Positions 25,743 through 34,974 of a DNA stretch of 59,740 bases are shown piece after piece (the stretch's first letter is position 1; each line of letters starts with the position of its first letter). The stretch comes from an uncultured Clostridium sp. (lineage in GTDB: Bacteria > Bacillota > Clostridia > Lachnospirales > Lachnospiraceae), in the NCBI GenBank assembly GCA_900555045.1, contig USJW01000012.1, positions 1 to 59,740 on the forward strand, given 5' to 3'. The position numbers and the translations under genes were made by a program. The notes beneath the pieces were generated by a model that was given only the letters and a program-made list of their open reading frames with translations, was not told the DNA's origin and did not search any database.

Positions 25743-26814
25743 TATTACACCGCGCCAGAGTCTTCAGCGGATATTGGAGGCCCTGAAGCTCCCGGCCATA
25801 GCAGTGGCGGTGGGACTGTTCTGCGGAGGAGGGATTATAGCTGCTTCCGGGATTAACCCGGTGCAGGCAATTATCGGTTTGTTAAAAGGCGGGTACGGGT
25901 CCGTGTACCTGATGTTCACCACCTTGTCCAGAGCGACGCCGATCATTATTGCGGGGCTTTCGGCGGCGTTTGTCTGGGGATCCGGGTATGAGAGCATGGG
26001 CGTGGGCGGTCAGATGACCATGGGGGCGCTGACAGCTGCGGTGGTGGCTGCAAATTGCCCGGGGCCGGATGGACTCGTGGTGGTTGTTTCATTGGCGGCA
26101 GGTGCACTGGCGGGCATCGCTTTCTCGATCATCCCCACATGGATGTACCAGAAGTTTCAGGTATCTCTGCTGATTGTGACGATAATGATGAACTATGTGG
26201 CCGATTTTTTATCTTCCTATTTTACATCCTATGTGTTCAAGGATCCCTTTGGGGTTGATTCTTCCGCCATACAGACTGCGGAGATAACGGCGGTGCTTCC
26301 AAGGTTTGTGGAAAAATACGCGCTGCACGCAGGCTTTCTGATCGCAATTGCATGTGTTGTTTTGATGTGTTTTTTGATGAACCGTACCGTGTTCGGCTAC
26401 CGGGCGAGGATTGGCGGCCTCAACGCCAGGTTTGCCGACTATGGAGGGATCAACAGTTCCCGGATGATGTACCGGGTACTGAGCCTGAGCGCTGCATTGG
26501 CAGGAATGGCCGGGGCCATCGAAGTCCTGGGCGCGAAGCACCGGTTCGTGGATCAGATGATTACCTCGCCAGGATACGCGTGGAGTGGAATCACGGCGTC
26601 TATTATGGCGGGTTACCATCCGGTGGGAACAATGATCGGCTCTATCTTTCTGGCGGGCCTTACCACCGGAGGCAGCTATATCGAGCGCAATATGGGGGTT
26701 CCCAGTGAGGTTTCCTCGGTAATCCAGGGAGTAATTACTATGTTAGTGACGGTAAAGCTTGCAATCAGCTGGAAAAAGAAAAAAGCGCAGGCACAGGCAA
26801 AGGAGGGAGTATAG
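25717..26814 (+). CDS. ABC transporter permease, nucleoside importer B, subunit 1
   Basis: BPD_transp_2-type permease with about eight to ten hydrophobic segments. Family blocks: SRATPIIIAGLSAAF, YESMGVGGQMTMGA and the cytoplasmic loop RIGGLNARFADYGGIN. 365 aa. Starts inside the ATPase gene with a GGGAGGG site; its stop codon abuts the next permease start. Confidence 0.9.
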   Translation: MNTKEHLINITPRQSLQRILEALKLPAIAVAVGLFCGGGIIAASGINPVQAIIGLLKGGYGSVYLMFTTLSRATPIIIAGLSAAFVWGSGYESMGVGGQMTMGALTAAVVAANCPGPDGLVVVVSLAAGALAGIAFSIIPTWMYQKFQVSLLIVTIMMNYVADFLSSYFTSYVFKDPFGVDSSAIQTAEITAVLPRFVEKYALHAGFLIAIACVVLMCFLMNRTVFGYRARIGGLNARFADYGGINSSRMMYRVLSLSAALAGMAGAIEVLGAKHRFVDQMITSPGYAWSGITASIMAGYHPVGTMIGSIFLAGLTTGGSYIERNMGVPSEVSSVIQGVITMLVTVKLAISWKKKKAQAQAKEGV

Positions 26815-27735
26815 ATGGAACTCAGTATCGAATATCTGGCAGTGATTTTAAATTCTACAATCCGGTTGACAACACCGATACTCTACGCTGCTCTGGCAGC
26901 GGCCATCTGTAAGGAAGCGGATGTTTTTAATCTCTCGATGGAGGGAGCGATGGTGTCTGGGGCATTCTTTGCCGTTGTTGGAAGTTACTTTACCCATAAT
27001 GCGGTGCTTGCAGTGCTGCTGGGGGTGCTCAGCGGGCTTATTCTGTCGGCGATTGTAGGGTACTGCATTATATGGCTTAAGGCTTCACCGGTGATTGCGG
27101 GAGTTGCGGCCGGCACCATGATGACCGGATTGACCACGTATTTGTTGTATATTATTTTCAACACAAAAGGGTCATTTTCCGATCCCAGCCTGGTTGGAAT
27201 GACGAAGCTCTATCTGTTTTCGGATGTACCGGTGTTGGGCACGGTGCTGTCGGGACTGACGGCTGTTGACTATATGGCGGTGATTATATCCGTGCTGCTC
27301 TACATATTTATGTACAAAACCGTGTTGGGCTACCGGCTTCGGGCCATAGGAATGAACCGGGAGGCGGCCAGGAGCTTGGGAACCCCGGTGAATTTGTATC
27401 AGTTTGTGACATTTACGCTGTCCGGCGCCCTTAGCGCCCTTGGAGGCTGCCTGCTTTCTTTGGGGTCGGTCACACTTTTTATTCAGAATATCACATCCGG
27501 CCGCGGCTTTATAGCACTGGCCGCCAATAATTTAGGGGGTTCCCATCCGTTGGGAGTGTTGGTTGCCAGCTTTTTCTTCGGCTTCAGCCAGGCACTTGGA
27601 AATCTTCTTCAGAACACCTCCATCAAAACGCAATTGACGGCTACGGTGCCGTATTTGTCCACAATTATCGGTATGCTGGTGTTTAGTATTTATGGAATAC
27701 AGAAGAAAAAACGCAGCAGAAAGAGAGGTGCTTGA
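26815..27735 (+). CDS. ABC transporter permease, nucleoside importer B, subunit 2
   Basis: Second BPD_transp_2 permease. Blocks STIRLTTPILYAALAAAI, NLSMEGAMVSGAF, the cytoplasmic LRAIGMNREAARSLGTP loop and SGRGFIALAANNLGGSHPLG. 306 aa. Starts immediately after the preceding stop codon with a GGAGGG site; ends just before a PHP phosphatase gene. Confidence 0.9.
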   Translation: MELSIEYLAVILNSTIRLTTPILYAALAAAICKEADVFNLSMEGAMVSGAFFAVVGSYFTHNAVLAVLLGVLSGLILSAIVGYCIIWLKASPVIAGVAAGTMMTGLTTYLLYIIFNTKGSFSDPSLVGMTKLYLFSDVPVLGTVLSGLTAVDYMAVIISVLLYIFMYKTVLGYRLRAIGMNREAARSLGTPVNLYQFVTFTLSGALSALGGCLLSLGSVTLFIQNITSGRGFIALAANNLGGSHPLGVLVASFFFGFSQALGNLLQNTSIKTQLTATVPYLSTIIGMLVFSIYGIQKKKRSRKRGA

Positions 27736-27737
27736 AA

Positions 27738-28454
27738 ATGAAGCTTGTGTTAGATTCCCATATGCACACGGTGGCCAGCGCCCACGCTTACTCCACGGTG
27801 CTTGAGATGGCGCGGGAGGCCGCGGATGCGGGCTTAAGCCTGGCGGCGATTACAGACCACGGTCCGGCGCTTCCCGATTCCTGCGATCAATGGCACTTTA
27901 TCAATTATCATGTGATGGACCGGGAATTGTTCGGGGTCCGCATGCTCTATGGCGTAGAGTTAAATATTCTGGACTATGACGGAAGAATTGATCTGGAGGA
28001 ATTTCTGCTTGAAAAACAGGATTTGTGCATCGCCAGCTTCCATGAGCTGATTACCTCCCCTGGGAGCAAAGCGGAGAATACCAGAGCGATGATGAAGGCC
28101 ATGGAAAATCCATATGTGGACATTTTGGGGCATCCGGATAATGGGCGGATTCCGGTAGATTATCAGGAGCTGGTCCGGCATGCAAAGTCAGAGAACGTGC
28201 TTTTAGAGTTAAACAATTCTTCGCTGAGAGCGGCTAAATACCGGTTGAACGCCAGGGAGAACCTCGTTGCTATGCTCAATTTCTGTATGCGCTATGGGGC
28301 GAGCATTGTGGTTGGAACGGACGCGCACTTTGCCACGGCCGTAGGCCGGATGAGTGAGGCAAGTGAGCTTTTGGAGGAGGTCCATTTTCCGGAGGAACTG
28401 GTGGCCAACACATCGGTGGAAACATATTTGAGTTTCTTACACAAATATCGGTGA
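27738..28454 (+). CDS. PHP-domain metal-dependent phosphoesterase (YcdX-like)
   Basis: Predicted phosphatase with the polymerase/histidinol-phosphatase fold and a multi-metal site. Motifs: His8-x-His10 (DSHMHT), ITDHGP, GVELNILD, FHEL, LGHPDN and GTDAHFATAVG, all expected metal ligands. 238 aa, the YcdX size. A TTG at 27732 overlaps the preceding stop; the ATG at 27738 with an AGAGAGG site is preferred. In an importer operon for nucleoside-like compounds it may dephosphorylate a nucleotide or sugar phosphate; substrate unknown. Confidence 0.82.
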   Translation: MKLVLDSHMHTVASAHAYSTVLEMAREAADAGLSLAAITDHGPALPDSCDQWHFINYHVMDRELFGVRMLYGVELNILDYDGRIDLEEFLLEKQDLCIASFHELITSPGSKAENTRAMMKAMENPYVDILGHPDNGRIPVDYQELVRHAKSENVLLELNNSSLRAAKYRLNARENLVAMLNFCMRYGASIVVGTDAHFATAVGRMSEASELLEEVHFPEELVANTSVETYLSFLHKYR

Positions 28455-28471
28455 GAGACAGAAAGGAAACA

Positions 28472-29272
28472 ATGGAATTTTTACATATCTCAGATCTTCA
28501 TTACCGTATGCACTATCCCGCTGCGGACGAGGGCTACCCCTCGATATTTAAGAATATGACCTCTCCGCTGGAACAGCTGAGGAGCGGAATGAAAAAAATA
28601 CAAATGGAAAATCTGGCGTTTGTCCTGATCAGCGGCGATTTGACAGAAAACGGGGATGAGAGTGATTACCGGGAGTTAAAAACGCAACTGGATGATATTT
28701 TTGGAGAGGTACCGTATATTGTGACGGTCGGAAATCATGACAATCTGGAAGCATTTCATGCGGTATGGGGGAAGAATCCGGCACAGGAGACGTATGGGAC
28801 GGTACAATGCTTTGGGAATGTGACGGTTATCGCGCTGAATAATGCCTCGGGGAGCGCCGGCCAGGGGGAAATCGGTATGGGGCACTGCCGCTGGCTTGAG
28901 CGCTGCCTAACGGAGTCGGTGCGCAGAGGTGACCGGGTCATCCTGATGATGCACCATCCGCTGATTTTTGATCCGGCCTCGCCGATTCCGGCGGTGGACT
29001 TTTCGCCGGAGTTCTTAAAGGTAATAAAGAGGAACCCGCCAGCCGCCATTCTGTGCGGACATACCCACAATGAACTCTGTGGTTCCTTTGAGGGCATCTT
29101 GTACGCCACTGCGGGCAGTATGTCGTTTAAAGGATACCAAAGAGGAGGGGGAAGCGTATGCTTTCGGGAATATGCCAGTATGAACCTTTGCAAAATTGAA
29201 CAGCAGTTTATCTGCATTCAGGAGGTGCCGGTCACGGAAAACGGTGCGCTTTTGGGAGAAATAGAAATGTGA
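28472..29272 (+). CDS. Calcineurin-like metallophosphoesterase, CpdA/class III phosphodiesterase-like
   Basis: Two-metal phosphoesterase. Ordered motifs: ISDLHY (D-x-H), ISGDLTENGD, VTVGNHDN, MMHHPLIF and CGHTHNELCG, the set found in CpdA-type cyclic nucleotide phosphodiesterases. 266 aa, no signal peptide, so cytoplasmic. The open frame extends to a GTG at 28451, but the AGAAAGGAAAC site fits the ATG at 28472. Downstream of a nucleoside importer and a PHP phosphatase, it may act on cyclic nucleotides or other phosphodiesters (inference). Confidence 0.82.
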   Translation: MEFLHISDLHYRMHYPAADEGYPSIFKNMTSPLEQLRSGMKKIQMENLAFVLISGDLTENGDESDYRELKTQLDDIFGEVPYIVTVGNHDNLEAFHAVWGKNPAQETYGTVQCFGNVTVIALNNASGSAGQGEIGMGHCRWLERCLTESVRRGDRVILMMHHPLIFDPASPIPAVDFSPEFLKVIKRNPPAAILCGHTHNELCGSFEGILYATAGSMSFKGYQRGGGSVCFREYASMNLCKIEQQFICIQEVPVTENGALLGEIEM

Positions 29273-29294
29273 CGGAAATTCCTGTCTCCAAAGG

Positions 29295-29996
29295 CTATTT
29301 TGGCCCGATGTGTTCGTTGATAATGTAGTCGTAGGAATCCTCGGAACACATGCTCAAATAGGTGGAATCTTTAATCAGATAGTTTTTCCCGCTTTTTTCC
29401 AAAACTCCGTTGGCGCAGAATTTGCTGAGCATGCGCAGAACATGCCGGTAGGTGGTTCCCACCACCTCTGCGGTGGAGGAAAGGTTAAGGCGGCAGACCC
29501 CATCTGTGGAGGAAGCAAGAATAACGGATGCCAATTTGCTTTCCAGGGAGGTACATTGGATTACCTGAAGATAGCGGTTGCTGTTCTCGAGGGTGTTGCC
29601 CAGCTGCTGGCAGAGATAGCGCAGGAATTGGTTGTCATCCATCAGCTCGTTCCGGTAACGGACCAGGGACAGCGCCAGGCAGGAACACTTTCCGATGGCC
29701 TGGATGTTGGTGATAGGGGGACGCCTCCAGATAGAACCGACCAGCCCGATGGACTCGCTTTCCCGGAGATAGCTGATAAATTGAACTTTTCCACTGATGG
29801 AGTAAGAAAAGCATTTTACCGTGCCCTTCAGGAGAAAAAAGAGATAATCGTTGATCTGGCCTTCACGAATGATAAATTCATCCTTATCAAACTCAAACAA
29901 ATCAAAGCATTGGGAGTAGTCTTTGGTAAATATATCTGAGAGAGGCAGTGAGTTGACCGCTTTTCGGATTGTGATCGGATTCTGAATTTTTTTCAT
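29295..29996 (-). CDS. Crp/Fnr-family transcriptional regulator (YeiL-like)
   Basis: DNA-binding regulator with an N-terminal cyclic-nucleotide-binding-like beta barrel (FEFDKDEFIIREGQINDYLFFLLKGTVKCFS as separate strands) and a C-terminal helix-turn-helix (LSSTAEVVGTTYRHVLRMLSKF). It has no N-terminal Fnr-type cysteine cluster, so it probably senses a small molecule. About 233 aa from the ATG at 29996, which has AGGAG 7 bases upstream; the frame could start 24 bases earlier. It converges with importer operon B, and the palindrome at 23035-23050 has the right geometry to be its site. Confidence 0.85.
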   Translation of the reverse strand: MKKIQNPITIRKAVNSLPLSDIFTKDYSQCFDLFEFDKDEFIIREGQINDYLFFLLKGTVKCFSYSISGKVQFISYLRESESIGLVGSIWRRPPITNIQAIGKCSCLALSLVRYRNELMDDNQFLRYLCQQLGNTLENSNRYLQVIQCTSLESKLASVILASSTDGVCRLNLSSTAEVVGTTYRHVLRMLSKFCANGVLEKSGKNYLIKDSTYLSMCSEDSYDYIINEHIGPK

Positions 29997-30098
29997 TGTC
30001 TGACTCCTGATTCTATACAATTAAAATCATGTAATTTGATGACTGCGCCGAATCTATTATATCACAAATAAAATCATGAGAAAAGAAACGCTTGAGCC

Positions 30099-30980
30099 CT
30101 AAAAGATCGTCTTCACAAACGCCGCCAATTCCTTCAAATATTTGGGAAGCGGCCCCTGCTTTTTCATGAACATGCAAAAGCTTAAGGACTTAAAGCGGCT
30201 TTCCGTGGGGTAGTAGCAGATTCCTGAGGTCTGGAAATACTTGGTGTAGCTGTCCATGATCAGGCTGATCCCCATGTCCATGGCGGTCATGCGCAGGATC
30301 ACCTCCATGGTGTCCTCCTCGATGATCTTGTCGGGGACAATGTGGTGTTCCTTCAAAAAACGGTCCTCCGAGAAGCGCTCGCTGTGGGTGGTCGGATGCA
30401 GGATGAAGGTTTTGCCGCTCAGCTGGCTGAAATCCGGGGTGATGAGATCCTTATGGTTCTCGGAGACCACCAGGCTCAGCTTGTCCTTGGCGATGGGGTA
30501 GGCCGTGTAGACGGAGGGGGGATAGATGGATGAAAGCTGGTATCCGAAGAGGATGTCCAGACTGTCGTTCTCCAGGCTGTGTAACAGCTCCCAGAGACTG
30601 CCCTTCAGGAATTCGACCTTAATCTCAGGATAGTTTTCAGCATAAAACTGTAAAATCTTGGGGATCATGTTCCCGCCGCGGATCCGCTGGAGCCCGATTC
30701 GAAGCACGCAGGGGCTGGAGGGCAGGAGCGGGTTTAGACGGAGGTAAAATTTCTCCTGCAGCCGTATCATCTTCGCCGCGATGTCGATATAGATCAACCC
30801 GGCCTCCGTGGGGACCAGGCGGCGCTTTTCGCGAACGAACAGGGCGATCCCCAGCGTCTGCTCCAGATGGTTTAGATAGTTGCTCAGCGCGGGCTGGCTG
30901 ATATGAAGATTTTTCGCCGCCTTGGACAGGGATTGCTGCCGGTATATTTCTAAAACGTAAATCTGCTCTTTCAGGTACAT
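30099..30980 (-). CDS. LysR-family transcriptional regulator
   Basis: Typical LysR protein, 293 aa. The N-terminal winged helix reads QQSLSKAAKNLHISQPALSNYLNHLEQTLGIALFVR in separate helices, followed by a substrate-binding domain (LRIGLQRIRGGNMIPKIL, LIMDSYTKYF). It is divergent from the M20 peptidase/YfcC pair, which it most likely controls; a palindrome fitting a LysR box lies between them at 31052-31068. Inducer unknown. Confidence 0.9.
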   Translation of the reverse strand: MYLKEQIYVLEIYRQQSLSKAAKNLHISQPALSNYLNHLEQTLGIALFVREKRRLVPTEAGLIYIDIAAKMIRLQEKFYLRLNPLLPSSPCVLRIGLQRIRGGNMIPKILQFYAENYPEIKVEFLKGSLWELLHSLENDSLDILFGYQLSSIYPPSVYTAYPIAKDKLSLVVSENHKDLITPDFSQLSGKTFILHPTTHSERFSEDRFLKEHHIVPDKIIEEDTMEVILRMTAMDMGISLIMDSYTKYFQTSGICYYPTESRFKSLSFCMFMKKQGPLPKYLKELAAFVKTIF

Positions 30981-31051
30981 TTATAACATCTCCCATCATA
31001 TGTCTGCCATCGGTGTCCCCCGCAGTCTCACGCGCGGGGGCATATCTATTG

Positions 31052-31068
31052 TATAACGTAAAGTTATA
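31052..31068. promoter_or_regulatory. Palindrome fitting a LysR-type operator
   Basis: TATAAC-GTAAA-GTTATA, perfect 6-bp arms around 5 bases, contains the T-N11-A layout of LysR boxes. It lies about 30 bases upstream of the -35 element of the divergent M20/YfcC promoter, the usual activator position. Confidence 0.6.
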
Positions 31069-31097
31069 GAATGCAACTAACTATAATATTTAAAAAG

Positions 31098-31125
31098 TTG
31101 ATCGAAAGAGACAATGACTTATAAT
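31098..31125 (+). promoter_or_regulatory. Sigma-A promoter of the first M20/YfcC operon
   Basis: TTGATC (31098-31103) and a perfect TATAAT (31120-31125) with a 16-base spacer, in the 282-base divergent region between the LysR gene and the M20 peptidase gene. Confidence 0.7.
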
Positions 31126-31262
31126 AGTAACATAGCACAAAGGGATAAAATATACAATATATGCACTGGGTATGCAGAAAAGAAAGATATATTTGTATAA
31201 ATATTTTTTGGGAGGCTATTAAGGAATTGTTAAAAATATGAAAGAGACAGGAGGGAAAAAAC

Positions 31263-32441
31263 GTGAACCAGAACAATAAGGACCTGGATCAGGTGGTTGC
31301 GATTGCCCGCAAGGGGGCTGCGGCTGCGGTGGAGGAGCAGATTAAAATCCTGAAGCAGTTTGCGCAGATCGACTGCGGAACCGGCGACGAGGAGGGCAAT
31401 GCCAAGGTTGTGGAACTCATCGACCAGCAGTTAAAGGCGATCAAGGGGATTGAGATCACACACCACTATGCCGAGGGCTATGGAATTCACATTGTAGCGC
31501 GGCTGAAGCCGGAGAAGCCGGAGGGAAAAATTCTGCTGAGCGCACACACGGACACCGTTTTCCACCGCGGCGACACGGCGGCCCACCCGTACCATGAGGA
31601 CGGTGACACGGCCTACGGCCTGGGCATTGCGGACTGCAAGGGCGGAATTCTGGTGGCGATCCACGCGGTGAAGCTTATGCAGGAGGCGGACATGCTGCCG
31701 AACAAGGAGATTGTCTTCATCTTCAACTGCGATGAGGAGCAGGGATCCCTAAGCGGGCACGCGGTGTTCGATAAGGAGCTTCCGGGCGCGGAGATGGCGT
31801 TTGTTTTTGAGCCCTCCAGAGCGGAGGACGGCGTCCTCACGGCGAGAAAGGGCGCTTGCAGCATCACGGTGGAGGTATTCGGCAAAAAGGCCCATTCCGG
31901 GATCAACTATCTGGACGGCAGAAGCGCTACCGTCGAGCTGGGACACATGCTGGTGCGCCTGTATGAGAACAACGACAATGAGCGGGGAATCCAGTTCAAC
32001 CCGGCGGCGCTCTACGGCGGCGAGGACGGCACCGGAATCGTGTCCGACCACGCGACCGCGAAGGTGGGCGTGCGCGTGGCCTGCCAGGCCGACATCGACA
32101 CGGTGAAGGAGATCATCGCCCGCGTCGAGAAGGAGACCTACATAGAGGGAACGAGGACGGAGATCCGCATCGACCGCATCTCGGTTCCCATGGAACGCAA
32201 TGAGAAGAACGTAGAGCTGTACGAGGTAGTCCACAAGGCCGGACTTCTTCTGGGCAAGGATCTGCCGGAGCAGAGCAGCGGCGGCAGCGGAGATGCCAGC
32301 TATTTCAGCTACCACGGCGTGCCGTCCGTGGACGCCTTAGGCCCCTACATGTACAAGATTCACTCCACCGATGAGGCGCTGCGCCTTTCCTCCTTCGAGG
32401 AGAAGACCGCCCTGTTTGCCGTGGTGCTGGGGATGCTGTAA
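31263..32441 (+). CDS. M20-family metallopeptidase (CPG2-like carboxypeptidase), copy 1
   Basis: Zinc-dependent exopeptidase or amidase. Metal-site blocks: LLSAHTDTVF (H-x-D), GIADCKGG, FNCDEEQGS (the Glu-Glu pair), VFEPSR and the C-terminal KIHSTDE; the lid/dimer domain begins around TVEVFGKKAHSG. 392 aa, normal. GTG start with AGGAGGG 7 bases upstream. It is paired with a YfcC-type carrier and a divergent LysR regulator, so it probably cuts a peptide or N-acyl amino acid brought in by the carrier. Confidence 0.87.
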   Translation: MNQNNKDLDQVVAIARKGAAAAVEEQIKILKQFAQIDCGTGDEEGNAKVVELIDQQLKAIKGIEITHHYAEGYGIHIVARLKPEKPEGKILLSAHTDTVFHRGDTAAHPYHEDGDTAYGLGIADCKGGILVAIHAVKLMQEADMLPNKEIVFIFNCDEEQGSLSGHAVFDKELPGAEMAFVFEPSRAEDGVLTARKGACSITVEVFGKKAHSGINYLDGRSATVELGHMLVRLYENNDNERGIQFNPAALYGGEDGTGIVSDHATAKVGVRVACQADIDTVKEIIARVEKETYIEGTRTEIRIDRISVPMERNEKNVELYEVVHKAGLLLGKDLPEQSSGGSGDASYFSYHGVPSVDALGPYMYKIHSTDEALRLSSFEEKTALFAVVLGML

Positions 32442-32470
32442 TACGGTCTTTATAATAAGGAGGGAAAAGA

Positions 32471-33850
32471 ATGGAAAAGACGAAACAAGTAAAAAAGATG
32501 AATGTGCCGCACATTTTTATCATTATCATGTGCATCATTCTGCTGGCCTGTCTGTCAACCTACATCGCGACGCCCGGCGTCTATGACATGAACGACGCGG
32601 GACAGGCGATCGCCGGGAGCTACCACGTGGTGGAGCGCGATCCGGTATCGCCCTGGGCGGCTCTGCTGATGATCAAAAAAGGAATTGAGAGCGCCGCTTC
32701 CGTAATCAGCCTGATGTTAGTGGCCGGCGGTTCCATCGCCGTGCTTTTGGATACCGGCGCCTTCAACGATGTGTTAAACTACGGAGTTTATAAGCTGCAG
32801 GACAAGAGCACCAAGGTGCTGGTTCCCGCGATTGTGGTCATGATGTCCGCCCTGGGAGCCTTTGCGGGTAACGACTCCATGATCGCCTTCGTCACCGTGG
32901 GCCTTGTCATCTGTTCGAGGCTGTATCTGGACCGAATCACGGCCATGGGCATGTTCTACCTGGGCTACCTGATCGGTCAGGGCGCCAGCTTCACCTCCAC
33001 CATGCTGATCCAGTTCCAGGCCATGGCGGGCGTTGAGCCGCTGTCCGGCATGGGAGTCCGCCTCATCGTGTGGACCGTGTTCACCACCATCAACGCCGCA
33101 TACTGCACCAGATACGCGATGCGGATCTCCAAGGATCCCAGCAAGAGCTATGTGGGCGAGGTTCTCCGCCCCGAGCCGGGCATGGAGGAGATCAAGGCGG
33201 TTGACCTGCCTGTGAAGGGCTTTATCGCCGTGATCGTGATGTTCGCCGTGTACGTATTGTACGCAATCTGCGCTCCGAAGCTGGGCTGGGGCCAGGAGTA
33301 CCTGTACGTGTTCATGATCTTAAGCTCCGTGTTCGCCAGCGTTCTGTACCGGATCGCCCCGAACCGGATCAGCAAGACCTTCTTCAAGGGCGCACAGTCC
33401 ATGGGCGGTATCTGCGTGGTGATGGGTCTCGCCCGCGTCGTTGGCATGGTTTTAAACCAGGGCCACATCATGCACACCATCTCCAACACCGCTTCCAACC
33501 TGATCGGCAACAGCGGCCTGGCCATGGCGGCAATCGGTATCTTTATCTTCACACTGGTTCTGAACCTGTTCATCCCCAGCGGTCTGTCCAAGGCGGCCAT
33601 CATGATGCCGCTTCTGACCCCCATCGGCGATGTCTGCGGTCTGACCCGCCAGCTGGTGGTGTTCGCCTACTCCATGGGTGACAGCTTAACCAACACGCTG
33701 ACCCCCATGTCCGGCCCGATGGTCGGTTCCCTGGAGTTAGCCGACGTGGATTACACGGCCTGGTTAAAATACGCCGCCCCGCTGATGGGCATCCTGGGCG
33801 TGGTTGCGGTTGGATTTATCGCAGCGCTGGCTACGATGGGTTGGGCGTAA
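32471..33850 (+). CDS. YfcC-family membrane carrier, copy 1
   Basis: Multi-pass carrier of the YfcC/DcuC-like family, often annotated as C4-dicarboxylate or basic amino acid carrier but poorly characterised. About 11 to 12 hydrophobic segments; family blocks ATPGVYDM, AGGSIAVLLDTGA, GNDSMIAFVTVGLVICS, NLFIPSGLSKAAIMMPLLTPIGDVCG and YSMGDSLTNTLTPMSG. 459 aa. 29 bases downstream of the M20 peptidase, with an AAGGAGGG site. Substrate inferred to be a peptide or amino acid derivative. Confidence 0.82.
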   Translation: MEKTKQVKKMNVPHIFIIIMCIILLACLSTYIATPGVYDMNDAGQAIAGSYHVVERDPVSPWAALLMIKKGIESAASVISLMLVAGGSIAVLLDTGAFNDVLNYGVYKLQDKSTKVLVPAIVVMMSALGAFAGNDSMIAFVTVGLVICSRLYLDRITAMGMFYLGYLIGQGASFTSTMLIQFQAMAGVEPLSGMGVRLIVWTVFTTINAAYCTRYAMRISKDPSKSYVGEVLRPEPGMEEIKAVDLPVKGFIAVIVMFAVYVLYAICAPKLGWGQEYLYVFMILSSVFASVLYRIAPNRISKTFFKGAQSMGGICVVMGLARVVGMVLNQGHIMHTISNTASNLIGNSGLAMAAIGIFIFTLVLNLFIPSGLSKAAIMMPLLTPIGDVCGLTRQLVVFAYSMGDSLTNTLTPMSGPMVGSLELADVDYTAWLKYAAPLMGILGVVAVGFIAALATMGWA

Positions 33851-33887
33851 GTTAAAATAAGTATTGGAAATATGTAGATAAACAAAG

Positions 33888-33932
33888 GCGGGGCCATGAC
33901 ACGTAAGAGGTTTTATGGCCCCGCTACATTTT
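33888..33932 (+). terminator. Terminator after the first M20/YfcC operon
   Basis: A perfect 10-bp GC-rich stem (33888-33897 with 33915-33924), loop 17 bases, followed by TACATTTT. Confidence 0.75.
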
Positions 33933-34033
33933 GCTTGAAAAAAGAAATTCCACGGGATATACTGGATAGAAGAAGCCACGGATTAATGTAGAATGTGGAG
34001 CAGAAAGGGATCGTTGATAATATGGAAGGTGAT

Positions 34034-34786
34034 ATGGAGAAACGCAGAAAACAGATCGTTCAGCTGATCAATGACAGGAGCCAGGTTAGTTTTTCGGAGC
34101 TGGTGGAACAGTTTCCGGATGTATCGGAGATGACGTTGCGCAACGATCTGAAATTCCTTGATTCCAACCGCCAGATTATCCGGGTTCACGGTGGAGCCCG
34201 CTCGTTGGATACAGTGATCGATATCGATGACCCACTGCATAAACGGATTTCAAAGAACTATGAAAAAAAGCAGGAGATTGCCAAAAAGGCCGTGCGTTTG
34301 ATTCAGCCCAGGGGAGCAATTTTCCTGGACTCCGGATCGACTATGATTGAGCTGGCAAAGATTTTCCCGGATGAAAAGTGCAAGATATTTACTGTTGGAA
34401 TTCCGTGTACGATGGAGTTGGCCCGATTAAATCGGGTAGATGTGCATGTCTTTGGCGGTCGGTTAAAGAGAGAGAGTCTCAGCGTCAGCGGTGTTCGTAC
34501 ACTTCAGGAAATACAAGATGTTAACTTTAACCTGGCGATCATCGGGGTGACCGGTTACCGCAAAGACAAGGGATTCTGCTGCTCCTCAGAAGAGCGCTGT
34601 GAGATTAACAGAGAGATCATGAAGCGGGCAGAGAAAGTCATGGTTTTGATGGATTCCCAAAAAGTGGGAAAATCAGATACTTACATTTTGGGAACGCCCC
34701 AGGATATCGATATTTTAATCTCTGACAGTGACCTGGGAGAAGATGTACGGGAGGCGTTCGAGCAGAAGGGTGTAGAAGTTTATTAA
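34034..34786 (+). CDS. DeoR-family transcriptional regulator
   Basis: Winged-helix repressor with N-terminal VSFSELVEQFPDVSEMTLRNDLKFLDSN and the family block IIRVHGGARS; the C-terminal sensor has FLDSGSTMIELAKIF and GGRLKRESLS. About 250 aa. The frame is open from 33995 with ATGs at 34022 and 34034; GGAAGG at 34024-34029 and the family N-terminus MEKRRKQIVQLI favour 34034, without excluding 34022. It precedes the sugar importer operon on the same strand, separated by a terminator, and probably controls it through the dyad at 34975-34999 (inference). Confidence 0.88.
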   Translation: MEKRRKQIVQLINDRSQVSFSELVEQFPDVSEMTLRNDLKFLDSNRQIIRVHGGARSLDTVIDIDDPLHKRISKNYEKKQEIAKKAVRLIQPRGAIFLDSGSTMIELAKIFPDEKCKIFTVGIPCTMELARLNRVDVHVFGGRLKRESLSVSGVRTLQEIQDVNFNLAIIGVTGYRKDKGFCCSSEERCEINREIMKRAEKVMVLMDSQKVGKSDTYILGTPQDIDILISDSDLGEDVREAFEQKGVEVY

Positions 34787-34809
34787 AATGAATATGTGAA
34801 ATATGCGAG

Positions 34810-34847
34810 GTCCTCAGAGTGAGAATTGATCACTTTGGGGACTTTTT
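34810..34847 (+). terminator. Terminator after the DeoR gene
   Basis: A 12-bp stem (34810-34821 with 34831-34842, two G-T pairs), 9-base loop, followed by TTTTT. Confidence 0.85.
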
Positions 34848-34929
34848 ATATGTAAAAATGAATTTCTGAAAAAATGACGAATAATTAGCGTTTAAATGAA
34901 AAAAATTATACAAAATTTATTATATGATA

Positions 34930-34957
34930 TTGAAATTAAAAAAATACGTGTTATAAT
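34930..34957 (+). promoter_or_regulatory. Sigma-A promoter of the sugar importer operon
   Basis: TTGAAA (34930-34935) and TATAAT (34952-34957) with a 16-base spacer; a very AT-rich stretch precedes it. Confidence 0.65.
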
Positions 34958-34974
34958 TACAATATAAATCCTAC

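Noticed and set aside
31017..31037. CCCCGC/GCGGGG hairpin near the LysR gene
   Set aside because: Short 6-bp stem without a T run; no clear role.
31064..31276. 70-codon minus-strand frame in the LysR/M20 divergent region
   Set aside because: AT-rich low-complexity translation, overlaps the promoter and the M20 start, no ribosome site.
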